From NCBI GenBank assembly GCA_036873135.1, contig JAPTYO010000007.1:18086763-18150762 (forward strand): 64,000 bases of DNA, given 5' to 3'. This DNA is from Clarkia xantiana subsp. parviflora (lineage: Eukaryota > Streptophyta > Magnoliopsida > Myrtales > Onagraceae). The notes under the pieces were generated by a model. That model saw only the letters and a list, made by a program, of their open reading frames with translations, had not been told where the DNA came from and ran no database searches. Within the stretch, counting starts at the first letter, position 1; every line of letters begins with the position of its first letter. Of this stretch, positions 32,701-42,158 are shown piece after piece. A program made the position numbers and the translations under genes.

Positions 32701-35284
32701 GAAGCTCCACCAGGTCCGTCTGAATCCAGCCAAATGCGCTTTCGGAGTCCATTCTGGGAAGTTCTTAGGCTTCATGGTGAGCCAGAGGGGGATCGAGGTG
32801 AATCCCGAGAAACTGAGGGCGATAGAAGAGATGCAATCCCCGACCAACCATAGGGAGGTGCAAGTGTTGAACGGTCGACTGGCTTCCATGAATCGCTTCT
32901 TATCCAAGGCCAGTGACCGATCGATGCCATTTTTCAAGGTGTTAAGGGCCAACCGACAGTTCGAATGGACTACTGAATGTGAGAAGGCGTTCCAAACGCT
33001 CAAACAACACCTCCGCGACCTCCCGCCACTGGCGAAGCCAACTCCAGGCGAGCCACTCTATCTTTATTTGGCCATTTCTGCATTCGCAATAAGCTCTGTT
33101 CTAGTTAAAGCTGTCAAAGGCAATCAGATTCCTGTCTATTATGTAAGCAAGGCGTTTGCCAAGAGTGAAATGAATTATCCTCCGATTGAGAAGTATCTCT
33201 TTGCGTTGATTATTACTGCTCGAAAGTTACGGCCCTACTTCCATGCGCATGAAATTACGGTGTTGACTGATCAGCCATTGAAACACTTCTTGAACCGACC
33301 CGACGCGTCGGGGAGACTAGTAAAGTGGGCCGTGGAACTTAGCGAGTTTCGAATTCATTTCGCTCCAAGAACAGCTATCAAAGGGCAGGCATTGGCCGAC
33401 TTTATAGTTGAATCTACTATTCCCGATCCTGAAGCAACGAAAACAGTAGAGGGGGCAACCACCGGGAAGACTGACGAGGTCCCGATGGAAAGACAGTTGG
33501 AACAGCCAAATAAGAAGAACACCTGGGAGTTGTACACAGATGGCTCCTCAAGCTCAGACGGATCGGGTGCAGGGTTCGTATTGATTCCACCAGACGGGGC
33601 GGAGCCGCTTCGATATGCATTGGCCCTGACATTTAAAGCCACCAATAACGAGGCAGAGTATGAAGCTCTTATAACAGGGTTGAAGATCGCTAGGGGCACT
33701 GGAATCGAACATCTGAGGGTGAAGTGTGATGCAAGCCTGATTGTAAACCAGATTCGGGGACAGTATGGGGCAAAGAATCCAATCATGAAGAAATATCTTC
33801 AGGAGGCTCGAACATTAAAGGAGAGCTTCAAAAGCTTTGATATAAAGGCAATCCCAAGAGAAAAGAATGTGGAGGCCGATGCCTTGAGCAAATTTGCCTT
33901 GGGGGCACCTTTGGAAGAGACTCGGAGGGTACACTTCTTGGAAAGGGTGATTCTATCGACGACCGATCCATCGGAAGTATGCACTATCGGGACAGGGTCA
34001 GAAGAAGAGCCCACGTGGATGACCCCGATAATTGAGTACCTAACTACGGGGGCACTGCCTGAAGACAAAGTGGCAGCAGAACGACTGCGACGAATGTCAA
34101 TTAACTACGCGATGGTGGATAACCAGTTGTACAAGAAGGGTTTACTCTCGACACCTTTCCTGAAATGCGTAGCAGAACCTGACACGACCCGAATTCTAAG
34201 AGAACTGCATGAAGGAGTCGCAGCCTGTCACGAAGGCGCTCGATCCATCCTAAGAAAGGCGCTGAACTTGGGATACTATTGGCCTACGATGAATAAGGAG
34301 GCAACAGCGCTTGTTCGATCCTGTGACGCGTGTCAGAGATACGCCTCGAACATCACAGCCCCCGCCGCTGATCTGACACCCATTGGGAGTGCTTGGCCCT
34401 TCGCACAGTGGGGCATTGACCTGGTGGGACCCCTTCCGAAAGCAAAGAGCCAGTGCACACATCTGCTGGTTGCGATTGATTACTTCTCGAAGTGGATCGA
34501 GGCTAAGCCCTTAGCCAAGACAACAGCGGGACATATCATTAAGTTCCTCCAGACCCGAATCTTGTCAAGATATGGGGTGCCGAAGGTGATCATCAGCGAC
34601 AACGGCCCTCCGTTTAATGGGGCCCAGTTGGAGAGATTCCTAGACGAGTTCAATATTGAGCATCGAACAGCATCCGTTCGTCACGCCCAGACCAATGGGC
34701 AGGTAGAGGCCGCCAACAAAATCGTGATGGAGGGCTTGAAGAAGAGGGTCTACGCTTTGGACGGAAAGTGGCTAGACGAGCTGGAGAACGTGTTGTGGGC
34801 GGTCCGAACGACACCCAAACGATCAACAGGCAAAACCCCGTTTGCACTTGTTTACGGGACGGAGGCAGTCGCTCCTGTGGAAATCGCTGTGGCGTCCCAT
34901 CGAACCAGAAGCTATGAGCCTTCGACGAGTCCAGGAAAAGCCAAGATAGGGCCTCTGACGAACGACGAAACCAGGCGCCTGGAGTTATCCTTGTTAGAGG
35001 AAAAACGGCTAGAGGCCGACATAACGCAAGCTCGGATGCGTCTGGCGACGGCCAGGTACTATAACCGGAAGGTCAGGTCGCGACAGTTCTATTCGGGGGA
35101 GCTGGTCCTACGACGGAACGAGTTCACTCTCCAAGATCGGATCAACAAGCTGTCTCCGAAATGGGAAGGGCCTTACAAGATCGTGGGCATGCCAGCCTCA
35201 AATGCTTACAAGCTAGAAGACCTCGACGGTAGAGTATTACGAAACACCTTTAGTGGTGAACATCTAAAGAAATGTCATGTTTGA
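29723..35284 (+). CDS. Ty3/Gypsy gag-pol polyprotein, 1853 aa, intact
   Basis: A single open frame carries every protein needed for reverse transcription and integration. Domains: a Pro-rich N terminus; retrotransposon gag (about 195-330); a C-x2-H-x4-H-x4-C zinc-knuckle variant from C442, common in plant Gypsy gags; an Arg-Ser-rich basic stretch (about 482-505); aspartic protease with IDGGSS (D600); reverse transcriptase (about 855-1030) with YVDD at 968-971; a classical RNase H (about 1110-1200); a second RNase H with YTDGSS (D1273) and NEAEYEAL; integrase with an HHCC zinc region, then core residues D1566, D1626 and E1662; and a GEL-VLRR basic tail. The second RNase H is the extra archaeal-type copy known from Tat elements. 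No stop or frameshift is seen. Confidence 0.95.
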   Translation: MAGNRPQRSGKQVPATSTHPEDAAQHQDLRDEGDSTRRNEAPPPNPELARVVAEAMPLFMEAMEALLDRKEAARRQTDLPPLPPRRDAPRGEAADNLPPPPPRREQPVPPNPAPVENFVVDGPGPVQQRTIPLNGPLTPDQVVKIVGICMGDQKPMMSELGSQETHPFVPRLIHTLAPPGLGIPKIDEYDGVADPVRHVQKHLTACMGRTPDEDVICALFPSTLGEKAMTWFYSLPTGCITCWKDMHQRFIAQYQGRRRLLKSVRTLHEVVQKPDESLAQYYQRYTANMTELDEEISEGEAIRIFINNLSPPYGSDLLHSVAAKSVWNMEALQARVKQQIDVQESKIAAGELAPPKGREGKQFFKSSDNRHKKDSSEGSRSRGRSDRREDRRPNRRDGQKEEFTPLNRPLKEVLAVMEKQGLARFPKKKEGEKLGSRTDRYCRFHRAPGHDTDQCRELKKEIEKLIQRGKLKEFVGDSRCKPRSRSRSRSKSRSRSPRKRRSSATEPPEGPSGSRQKRVINVIHGGFAAGGDTSASRERYANQVPVAVVLGKRSRSWTPKEEMEITFSAKDLEGVEAPHEDALVVTLDVGGFEVKRILIDGGSSSDILFSDALEQMGKKKKDLREVNFPMVGFCGTTSYPLGVITLPVWFGSGWKMEKRDVEFVVVESTGTYNAIIGRTTINPLMAVASTVHQKLKFPTENGVGEVKGDQVASRRCYVNATRRSRKEAMSVLQTDTDPREEFGRPAPMEDLKEVEIDGPERKVKIGSALFDERAQELIALLQEFKELFAWSPSDMPGISRDVIEHELNIDPVIKPIAQKRRPMGADKRIAIQQEVGRLLDAGFIREIRFQTWVANPVLVRKSNGKWRMCVDFRDLNKACPKDCYPLPRIDQLVDATSGHELLSFMDAYSGYNQIKMAEKDAQHTAFYADSEVFQYDVMPFGLVNAGATYQRMVNKLFGDMIGDTMEAYVDDMLVKSRRASDHVDNLAMAFERMKLHQVRLNPAKCAFGVHSGKFLGFMVSQRGIEVNPEKLRAIEEMQSPTNHREVQVLNGRLASMNRFLSKASDRSMPFFKVLRANRQFEWTTECEKAFQTLKQHLRDLPPLAKPTPGEPLYLYLAISAFAISSVLVKAVKGNQIPVYYVSKAFAKSEMNYPPIEKYLFALIITARKLRPYFHAHEITVLTDQPLKHFLNRPDASGRLVKWAVELSEFRIHFAPRTAIKGQALADFIVESTIPDPEATKTVEGATTGKTDEVPMERQLEQPNKKNTWELYTDGSSSSDGSGAGFVLIPPDGAEPLRYALALTFKATNNEAEYEALITGLKIARGTGIEHLRVKCDASLIVNQIRGQYGAKNPIMKKYLQEARTLKESFKSFDIKAIPREKNVEADALSKFALGAPLEETRRVHFLERVILSTTDPSEVCTIGTGSEEEPTWMTPIIEYLTTGALPEDKVAAERLRRMSINYAMVDNQLYKKGLLSTPFLKCVAEPDTTRILRELHEGVAACHEGARSILRKALNLGYYWPTMNKEATALVRSCDACQRYASNITAPAADLTPIGSAWPFAQWGIDLVGPLPKAKSQCTHLLVAIDYFSKWIEAKPLAKTTAGHIIKFLQTRILSRYGVPKVIISDNGPPFNGAQLERFLDEFNIEHRTASVRHAQTNGQVEAANKIVMEGLKKRVYALDGKWLDELENVLWAVRTTPKRSTGKTPFALVYGTEAVAPVEIAVASHRTRSYEPSTSPGKAKIGPLTNDETRRLELSLLEEKRLEADITQARMRLATARYYNRKVRSRQFYSGELVLRRNEFTLQDRINKLSPKWEGPYKIVGMPASNAYKLEDLDGRVLRNTFSGEHLKKCHV

Positions 35285-35390
35285 CAAATAAGTCGTCCGT
35301 AGCGGCGCAACGATGTAATTAAGTCGCCCTGAGTGGTGCATGCCATGTTAAAGACATCAATCAATAAAGAGGTTACTCCTGATCAAAGTG

Positions 35391-35841
35391 TTCCGAAAAT
35401 CCTTAAGTTTTTAAGGTCCGATTAAAAAGCGTCTTTGGACGTCCGAAAATCCTTAAGTTTTTAAGGTCCGATTAAAAAGCGTCTTTGGACGTCCGAAAAT
35501 CCTTAAGTTTTTAAGGTCCGATTAAAAAGCGTCTTTGGACGTCCGAAAATCCTTAAGTTTTTAAGGTCCGATTAAAAAGCGTCTTTGGACGTCCGAAAAT
35601 CCTTAAGTTTTTAAGGTCCGATTAAAAAGCGTCTTTGGACGTCCGAAAATCCTTAAGTTTTTAAGGTCCGATTAAAAAAGCGTCTTTGGACGTCCGAAAA
35701 TCCTTAAGTTTTTAAGGTCCGATTAAAAAGCGTCTTTGGACGTCCGAAAATCCTTAAGTTTTTAAGGTCCGATTAAAAAGCGTCTTTGGACGTCCAAAAA
35801 TCCTTAGGTTATTAAGGTTCGATTTAAAAGCGTCATAGGAC
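35391..35841 (+). repeat. 50-bp tandem repeat array in the Gypsy 3' region
   Basis: Eight near-identical 50-bp units (one is 51) run from 35391 to 35791. A degenerate ninth and traces of a tenth follow to about 35890. Each unit holds a hairpin, CCTTAAGTTTTTAAGG, between GTCCGA and TCCGATT. Tandem arrays near the 3' end are known in Tat-type elements and can seed satellite DNA. Confidence 0.95.
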
Positions 35842-35969
35842 GACGGAAGGCCTAAAAGTTCTTAGGGTCCGATAGAAGAGTTACGAAGAGCGTGACCGAA
35901 AAAGGCTCGAAGGCCCAAAAGGTTCGATACAAAAAGGACAATAAAAAAGAAATACAAGGACTTAAGATT

Positions 35970-38739
35970 TTAAGCACCGGGGGCTGAATCTTCGGAAGGC
36001 TTCGGAGGGGTAGACTCATCGGCGTCTTCGGAGGAGCTTTCGGAAGGAAGGTTGAAATACGCTTCTGCGGCTGGACCGAGAGTCTTGGACTTTCTCAAGT
36101 CGATGGAGTCCCCATAAGTCTCATGAAGCTCTTCAACGATATCAAGGATGGCGTTCTGCAAGTCCTCTTGGCAATGTTTCGCCGCATCCTCCTTGAAGTC
36201 CTCCGAGCTTCGGTACTCCTCGCGGCCTTGGACCTTCGCGCTTGTTAATTGGGCGGAGTGATCCGCCCTCGCCTCTTCTAGCTCCGCGATAGCCCTCTGC
36301 TTCTCGAGCTTCAGCCGCTCCGCAGTTTCCTGCAATGCTGCCTTCTCGAAAGCAAACTGGCCCCGATCCGCCATGGCCGCCTCCTGCTCCCGCTTGAGCG
36401 AACTCTCAAGACTTAGAATCTGTCTCTGCTGAGATTGAACCTCTCCAGCAAGCTTAATCCTGCCCTCCTCGGCCTGCTGACCAACCTCTCTGGCCCGCTG
36501 CCAACTCTCTTCGACCCGCCTTTTCTCCTCTTCCGCCTTGAGCCTTGACGCCTCGGAGGCAGCTAGGTCCTCCTGGAGCTTGGCCAGGCTCTCGAGGTTG
36601 GAGTGGGCCCGCTCTCGCTCCAAAGCCTCTCGCAAAGACAGGATGTAGCCGAAGCAACGATCCTGGTCCGCGATTTCCTGAAAAGAAAAAGTAGCTTAGT
36701 ACTCATAAATCGGAACGCCCCCAGATGAACAAAAGAAAAATTCATTTACCTCTACCCGACGAACAGCCATCGCCCGAATATCAGCATCGATGTCGTCCCC
36801 TTCCAGAGAAAGGGGACGCCTCAAAGAGGGCGGAACTGAACCCGACACCAAGTGCAAGGCCAGGTTCTTCTCCTGGCACCCCCGATGTAGAGGGACCCCC
36901 TGGAGGGACTCCACCGGTCTCCAAGGCTCGGAGCCCTGGTCCGAAGAGAAGGCCCGATAGTAGTCCCCGTCCAAAGGGAACGGGGGTACTACCAGGCGAG
37001 GCTCTTCAGCCTCCTCACTCACTCGAGCTTCGGGGGTTGCACCCCTAGCTGGCGAAGATGGTGGTGGCGAAGATGACGGGGCGGAAGACGACGCTGGCGT
37101 GGTAGGAAGTGGAGAAGCCTTCCCACCAGATGACTTCACGGGAGTCAGCCTCGACTTCCCTCGGAGGGTGAGACCTTCCTCCTCAGTTCGGTCATCCGAA
37201 GGGGAGTCCTCCAGACTGGTCACCCGACCAAACTCACCCCGAGCTTCCGTCGGGGTATCTTCTACCACCGGCTCCGCTGCAGGCACGGAGTCTGAGGCAG
37301 GCATAGCAGGGGCGACGTCCGCAGGACCTGCAGCGGGGCGAATAAATCGAGGGATTAGTTTGATATCGGTGTGCCAGATTAGACGACGCTCCATATATCT
37401 CTCCTTGCCGAAAAAATCATAATAGCCCGCTTCGAGGACATGCGGAATCTCCCCTCGAAGGATATTCTTGACATCCCTAACTCGTCCTTCCATATCGGAG
37501 GCCTGAAGATCCCGAGGTACTAACTCCCTATATCTCTTTATAGCACGAAAAACTGCCTTACCTTCTTTTTCGGAGCGAACGCCGAAGGCGGTCCTGACCA
37601 CGTCTGCATTAGTCCGCCCCTCAGAGCTGGGGGCAGACCTAGGAGCCTCCGAGGTCCTCGCCCTCTTCTTGGATGGCCCCGATGGGGCAGAAATCTTCCG
37701 GTGGGAAGACTTCTTCTTACGCTTCAGTGAGTGGGAGGCATCGGTGTCCTCCTGAAATAGACGGGCAGTCAGCGATGCTCGAGGAGCTGTAAGCAGTGAA
37801 AAAGAAACAATTAGAAAATTACCCAGAGAATTACATTGGAAACACCGTCGCGAATTTTTCCTCCGGAAGTAGGGTCGATCAGCATAACCCCAACTTTGAG
37901 CCGCTGCTGGTCGGTGACGGAGGTAGCTTCAAAGGGTTGGTAACCCTTCTCCCAGCGGCGAGCCTGAATAAGCATCAAGGCTCTCTTGGTCTGTTCCGAC
38001 CACGAACGAAAAGGCACGGGGGAATCAGCCTCCACGACAGTCTTCGGCCACTCGATGGGACCAGGCTGGATGAAGAAATACTGCCCCTTCCAGTTAGCAT
38101 TGTCATTCCCCTTGTCGGAGATGACGGCCCGTTCCTTGCAGGGCCTCCAGGACGTCTTCCTATCCCAGCCTAATTCCCTATACTGCTCCTCGGTCCCTTC
38201 GGGCTGGCGGGGGGTGAAGGAGCAGATTCCATCCTTGTTGCAGGTCATCTTGTACAAAACCCGCCAAAGCTCCAGGGAATAGCTCCAGTCTTCCCTATTA
38301 ATGTCACACCACACTTGGAAAGCAATCCATGTACGGATTGCGTGTGGAGAGAAGGTCGTAGGGTACGTCTTGTAATGATTGCACAACTCAACCCAACTCG
38401 GACAGAAGGGCAGTCGAATTCCTGCACTGATCTGCCCTGGGGAGATGAAGACCTCATCTCCTTTGGGGAGGGTAATCTCAGGCTCACGAGAATCGAATTT
38501 GTCATAGGGGTAGCGGGCCCCGAAGGAGGATTCAAAAATGCCACACTCTCTAAGAGCCCTATCAAAGCTAATGGGGGCGAGGGTGTTCTTGAGGTACTTG
38601 AAGACGAAGGGTTGGCCGACAGTAGCAGATCCCTCGGCTGAAAATCGTCGAAGGAAGGAAAGAAGGACAAAATTGAAACCTAAAGGAAACCGAAGATAAA
38701 AAGAAGCAGAGTAGTAGGATGAAAAGCCTTACCAGACAT
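35970..38739 (-). CDS. Antisense extra ORF of the Gypsy element, four exons, about 843 aa
   Basis: A spliced gene opposite to gag-pol, between pol and the right LTR. My model uses GT-AG introns that keep frame: exon 1 38739-38733 (ATGTCTG), exon 2 38637-37823, exon 3 37751-36750, exon 4 36677-35970. Exon 2 encodes a globular region (VFKYLKNTLAPISFDRALRE, then PFCPSWVELCNHYKTY) resembling the Transposase_28 'putative gypsy-type transposon' family, which is named from association and is not a proven transposase. Exon 3 begins with basic KRKKK and KKRAR motifs, likely nuclear signals, then a conserved block and a Ser/Pro-rich linker. Exon 4 is a long Glu/Lys/Arg/Gln-rich coiled coil. Antisense ORFs occur in other plant Tat elements; their role is unknown. 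Where its promoter lies is not evident. Confidence 0.75.
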
Positions 38740-39315
38740 AGTGGTTGGAATGGTCCTGATCAAAGAAGCTCGAAGTGCCTGAAACGCTGGTAAAAACTTG
38801 AATCGCCGGTGAAAACTTGAAATCTGGAGAATCACAGCTCTTGGGATCGCAAAGAACGGGAGGTAAAAGAAAGGTAAAACAGTGTGTAGAGTTAGGGTTT
38901 TATAAGAAAAAAGGGAACTGAAGGGGTGGGCAATCTGAGCCACAGAATTCGAAACGATTCAATCATGATCGTCCAAGGGGAAACGTGCGAATTCGGAAAA
39001 TGCGAACGGTTTTAATCTGAACCGTCAGGACGCATGGGACGAATAAGACAAGAAATAATGACGCATTGGAACGGTTGAAAAGTGCTTTTCCAGCAGATAA
39101 GCGTGCAGAGTCCGAAACGTTCCCTCATCTCCCATCAGCATTAAATGCTGGTCTGATCAAGAAATCCTTTTGAGTACAAACAAGATCCCAGAAGATCTCG
39201 AAAAGATCAAGGCAATGGCCTCCGACATTCCACACAAAGGCCTCCGATAAAAATACGAAAAGCCCGATGTTGGAAGACGCGACGCACTAAAAGTCCCTCA
39301 CGTCTTGGGGGCAGA

Positions 39316-39953
39316 TGATGGGCTCCGGCGGAGGCCGTTAGGCCCCTTAACGATTGACAAACGGCATTTAGGCCCGTTGGGCTAGGAGCTGGAGGGCTAA
39401 GGGCTCCGACAGAAGGAGGCTCCGACATCGAAAGGCCCCGAGCAAGTATGGCCCCGATAGGGGAGGGCACTGAAAATATCGGACCTGGACGTAGTCGGTC
39501 CCGATATGGGAGTTGAAGCCACTCCCCGAGACCGAATCCTTAAACGACTTAACTTGGGAGCCTCTAATAACGATCGAGGCTCGCCAGTAAAAGCACAATC
39601 CCGGAAATCTCGCCACGATCACAGTAGTGGCATAATGGGCGAGATTTGGGGGATGCGAATAACCGCACGAGATACATGGCCAGATACACGGCGAAATATG
39701 TGGGATAACGGATCATGATCCAACGGCCTAACCAGGTAACTGGGGTAACTTTTCCTCTATAAAAGGAGGGAAGTTATCCCAGATTAGGGTTACGTTTTAC
39801 ACACACATTTATTGCTTACTTGCGCTGTTGGCCACCATACTTACGTTAAGCATCGGAGAGGGATTCTGGGCCACTGCCCTCTATCCCCTTCTGCAGGATT
39901 GCGAGGAGCTAAGGAATCCGTCACCGTAACCGGAGTTCCGCCGTGATCCAACA
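39316..39953 (+). repeat. Right LTR of the Gypsy element
   Basis: 638 bp, apparently identical to the left LTR throughout. Confidence 0.95.
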
Positions 39954-40120
39954 CACCATTCTATAAATTTTAAGTAGTTACTTAATTACTCCCTTTATAT
40001 AATTCTTTAGACCAATGAAATTATAAAATATTATCTCATTCATATTTTATTCTTTTTAGTATCACGAGTCATTCATTTATTTATTTATTTCTGGGAAAAA
40101 GATCGATCCCTCGTGTGTTG
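39954..40120 (-). other. PGIP-type upstream fragment, right of the Gypsy insertion
   Basis: The stretch from TTCTATAAATTTTAAGTAG through ATGAAATTATAAAATATTAT aligns with the distal flank of PGIP-like copy 2 (about 19110-19205). With 28966-29017 it forms one interrupted copy. Confidence 0.45.
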
Positions 40121-40477
40121 GAGAAATTCTTAGATAACTCGGCTTTACCACGTGGATTCTGATGTGTTAGCCCGCACCCAATAATTTAATGCCATGTGTC
40201 CCTTTACTTCTTTTCAGATTTTCTCTCCTTCTCCCTTTACCTTACCTTTATCATTTTTTTTATAAACCTCTCACATCACTAGTTGTTCTTTTAATTTTAT
40301 ATTTTCTTCTTATATACCTATTGTTTTATATTTTTTTAATTGTTTTTATTATTAAAATTGCTCATATATATATGTGCTATGAAAAATTTAAGCGAAATGT
40401 ACTAATTAGTAAATTTTTATATTATATTATAATATTATTTTTCAAATATAGCAACACTGCAAATATAATTTAAAGAA

Positions 40478-40588
40478 CATAAATGGATATGAGTAGGGGT
40501 CAATAGGGCGATGTGGGTATTATCAGATTGGTGAACATAAATGGATATGATAGGGGTCAATAGGGCGATGCGGGTATTATCAGATTGG
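40478..40588. repeat. Tandem duplication of about 58 bp
   Basis: AACATAAATGGATATGA..., including AGGGGTCAATAGGGCGATG, occurs twice in a row with small differences. Confidence 0.8.
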
Positions 40589-40713
40589 AACCCTCCCCAC
40601 GGGTCGACCATGTTGACTCGTACCCATTCCATATGTCTCGCGGGGTGGGGCTCTATGGGTCCACCCACGAGGATATGATCTATTATCACTAATTTAAATC
40701 ATAAACTCTATAT

Positions 40714-41912
40714 TCAACTCCAAATTCAAAATTCAACTCCAAATTCAAACCAAACCACAAATTACAAAGTTAACTCCAAATCCGTATTATTTACTCGCGA
40801 CCCCACACCCGGAGTCATCCCATAACCATGGGTTATGGGTCGTCGGGTACCCACGACCATTTGACACCCCTACATATGATTTATATAGTTTGTCGTTTTT
40901 TTTTTAAAAAAAACTAATCGGATTGGATGAATCCTAAATGACAAATAACAAAATTATTAGATTTTAATTGTACAATTTTTATATAACATTTTTTACCAAC
41001 TAATATTATATTATAAAATTATACTAAAATAATAATTTGATCATTTTTCCTTTAAGTTTCACCCAACTAACATAAATATTAATTGTATTATATATTAATA
41101 AAAATAAGCAAATCAACTCCAAATTCAAAATTCAACTCCAAATTCAAACCAAACCACAAATTACAAAGTTAACTCCAAATCCGTATTATTTACTCGCGAC
41201 CCCACACCCGGAGTCATCCCATAACCATGGGTTATGGGTCGTCGGGTACCCACGACCCTTTGACACCCCTACATATGATTTATATAGTTTGTCGTTTTTT
41301 TTTTTAAAAAAAACTAATCGGATTGGATGAATCCTAAATGACAAATAACAAAATTATTAGATTTTAATTGTACAATTTTTATATAACATTTTTTACCAAC
41401 TAATATTATATTATAAAATTATACTAAAATAATAATTTGATCATTTTTCCTTTAAGTTTCACCCAACTAACATAAATATTAATTGTATTATATATTAATA
41501 AAAATAAGCAAATCAACTCCAAATTCAAAATTCAACTCCAAATTCAAACAAAATCACAAATTACAAAGTTAACTCCAAATCCGAATCATTTACTCGCGAC
41601 CCCACACCCGGACTCATCCATAACCCATGGGTTACGGGTCGTCGGGTACCCACGACCCTTTGACACCCCTACATATGATTTATATAGTTTGTCTTTTAAA
41701 AAAAATAAAATAAATAATCGGATTGAATGAATCCTAAATGACAAATAACAAAATTATTAGATTTTAATTGTACAATTTTTATATAACATTTTTTACCAAC
41801 TAATATTATATTATAAAATTATACTAAAATAATAATTTGATCGTTTTTTCTTTAAGTTTTACCCAACTAACATAAATATTAATTATATTATATATTAATA
41901 AAAATAAGCAAA
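40714..41912. repeat. Three tandem 400-bp repeats
   Basis: Units at 40714-41113, 41114-41513 and 41514-41912. The first two are almost identical; the third has scattered changes. Each unit has a GC-richer palindromic segment (ATAACCATGGGTTAT, then GGGTCGTCGGGTACCCACGA) and an AT-rich half. Confidence 0.95.
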
Positions 41913-42158
41913 TTTTATAATAAAATCAATTAAAATAGGGCATTAACGATGTGAGAGAAAAGACTGACAAAGAAAAGGTAAAATGCAATTATTTCAAATA
42001 AATAAATAATAAATAACAAAAAGTAGGAGAGAGGGTGGAAGGGAGAGAAAATCTCGGTCAAGATGAACAAGATAAAGGGACACATGGCACTGAATTATTG
42101 GGTGCGGGCTAACACATCAGAATCCACGTGGTAAAGCCGAGTTATCTAAGAATTTCTC

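Larger units (their letters stand above)
29018..39953 (+). mobile_element. Complete Ty3/Gypsy retrotransposon (Tat-like), 10.9 kb, identical LTRs
   Basis: The 638-bp LTRs at 29018-29655 and 39316-39953 show no difference on reading. They are bordered by a perfect 5-bp duplication, CACCA (29013-29017; 39954-39958). Order: LTR, primer site, gag-pro-RT-RNase H-integrase in one frame (29723-35284), 50-bp tandem repeats, an antisense spliced gene (38739-35970), purine-rich CTTGGGGGCAG, LTR. A second RNase H and an antisense extra ORF between pol and the 3' LTR are known traits of the plant Tat lineage. Identical LTRs and intact coding imply recent insertion. Confidence 0.95.
40121..42158. mobile_element. 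Terminal-inverted-repeat element, about 2.04 kb, noncoding
   Basis: The outer 87 bp at the left (40121-40207, starting GAGAAATTCTTAGATAACTC) recur in inverse orientation at 42073-42158 with about two mismatches. The interior has no gene. It holds a 58-bp tandem duplication and three 400-bp tandem repeats. The bases GTTG flank both ends, which is too short to assign a superfamily; a 9-bp duplication was not found. Best described as a non-autonomous TIR or foldback element. Confidence 0.8.

Noticed and set aside
35391..35841. Regular 50-bp repeats considered as a CRISPR array
   Set aside because: The whole unit repeats with no variable spacers, inside a plant retrotransposon.
36725..37422. Plus-strand frames of 107 codons over the antisense gene
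   Set aside because: Shadows of exon 3, which has coherent splicing and domain structure on the minus strand.
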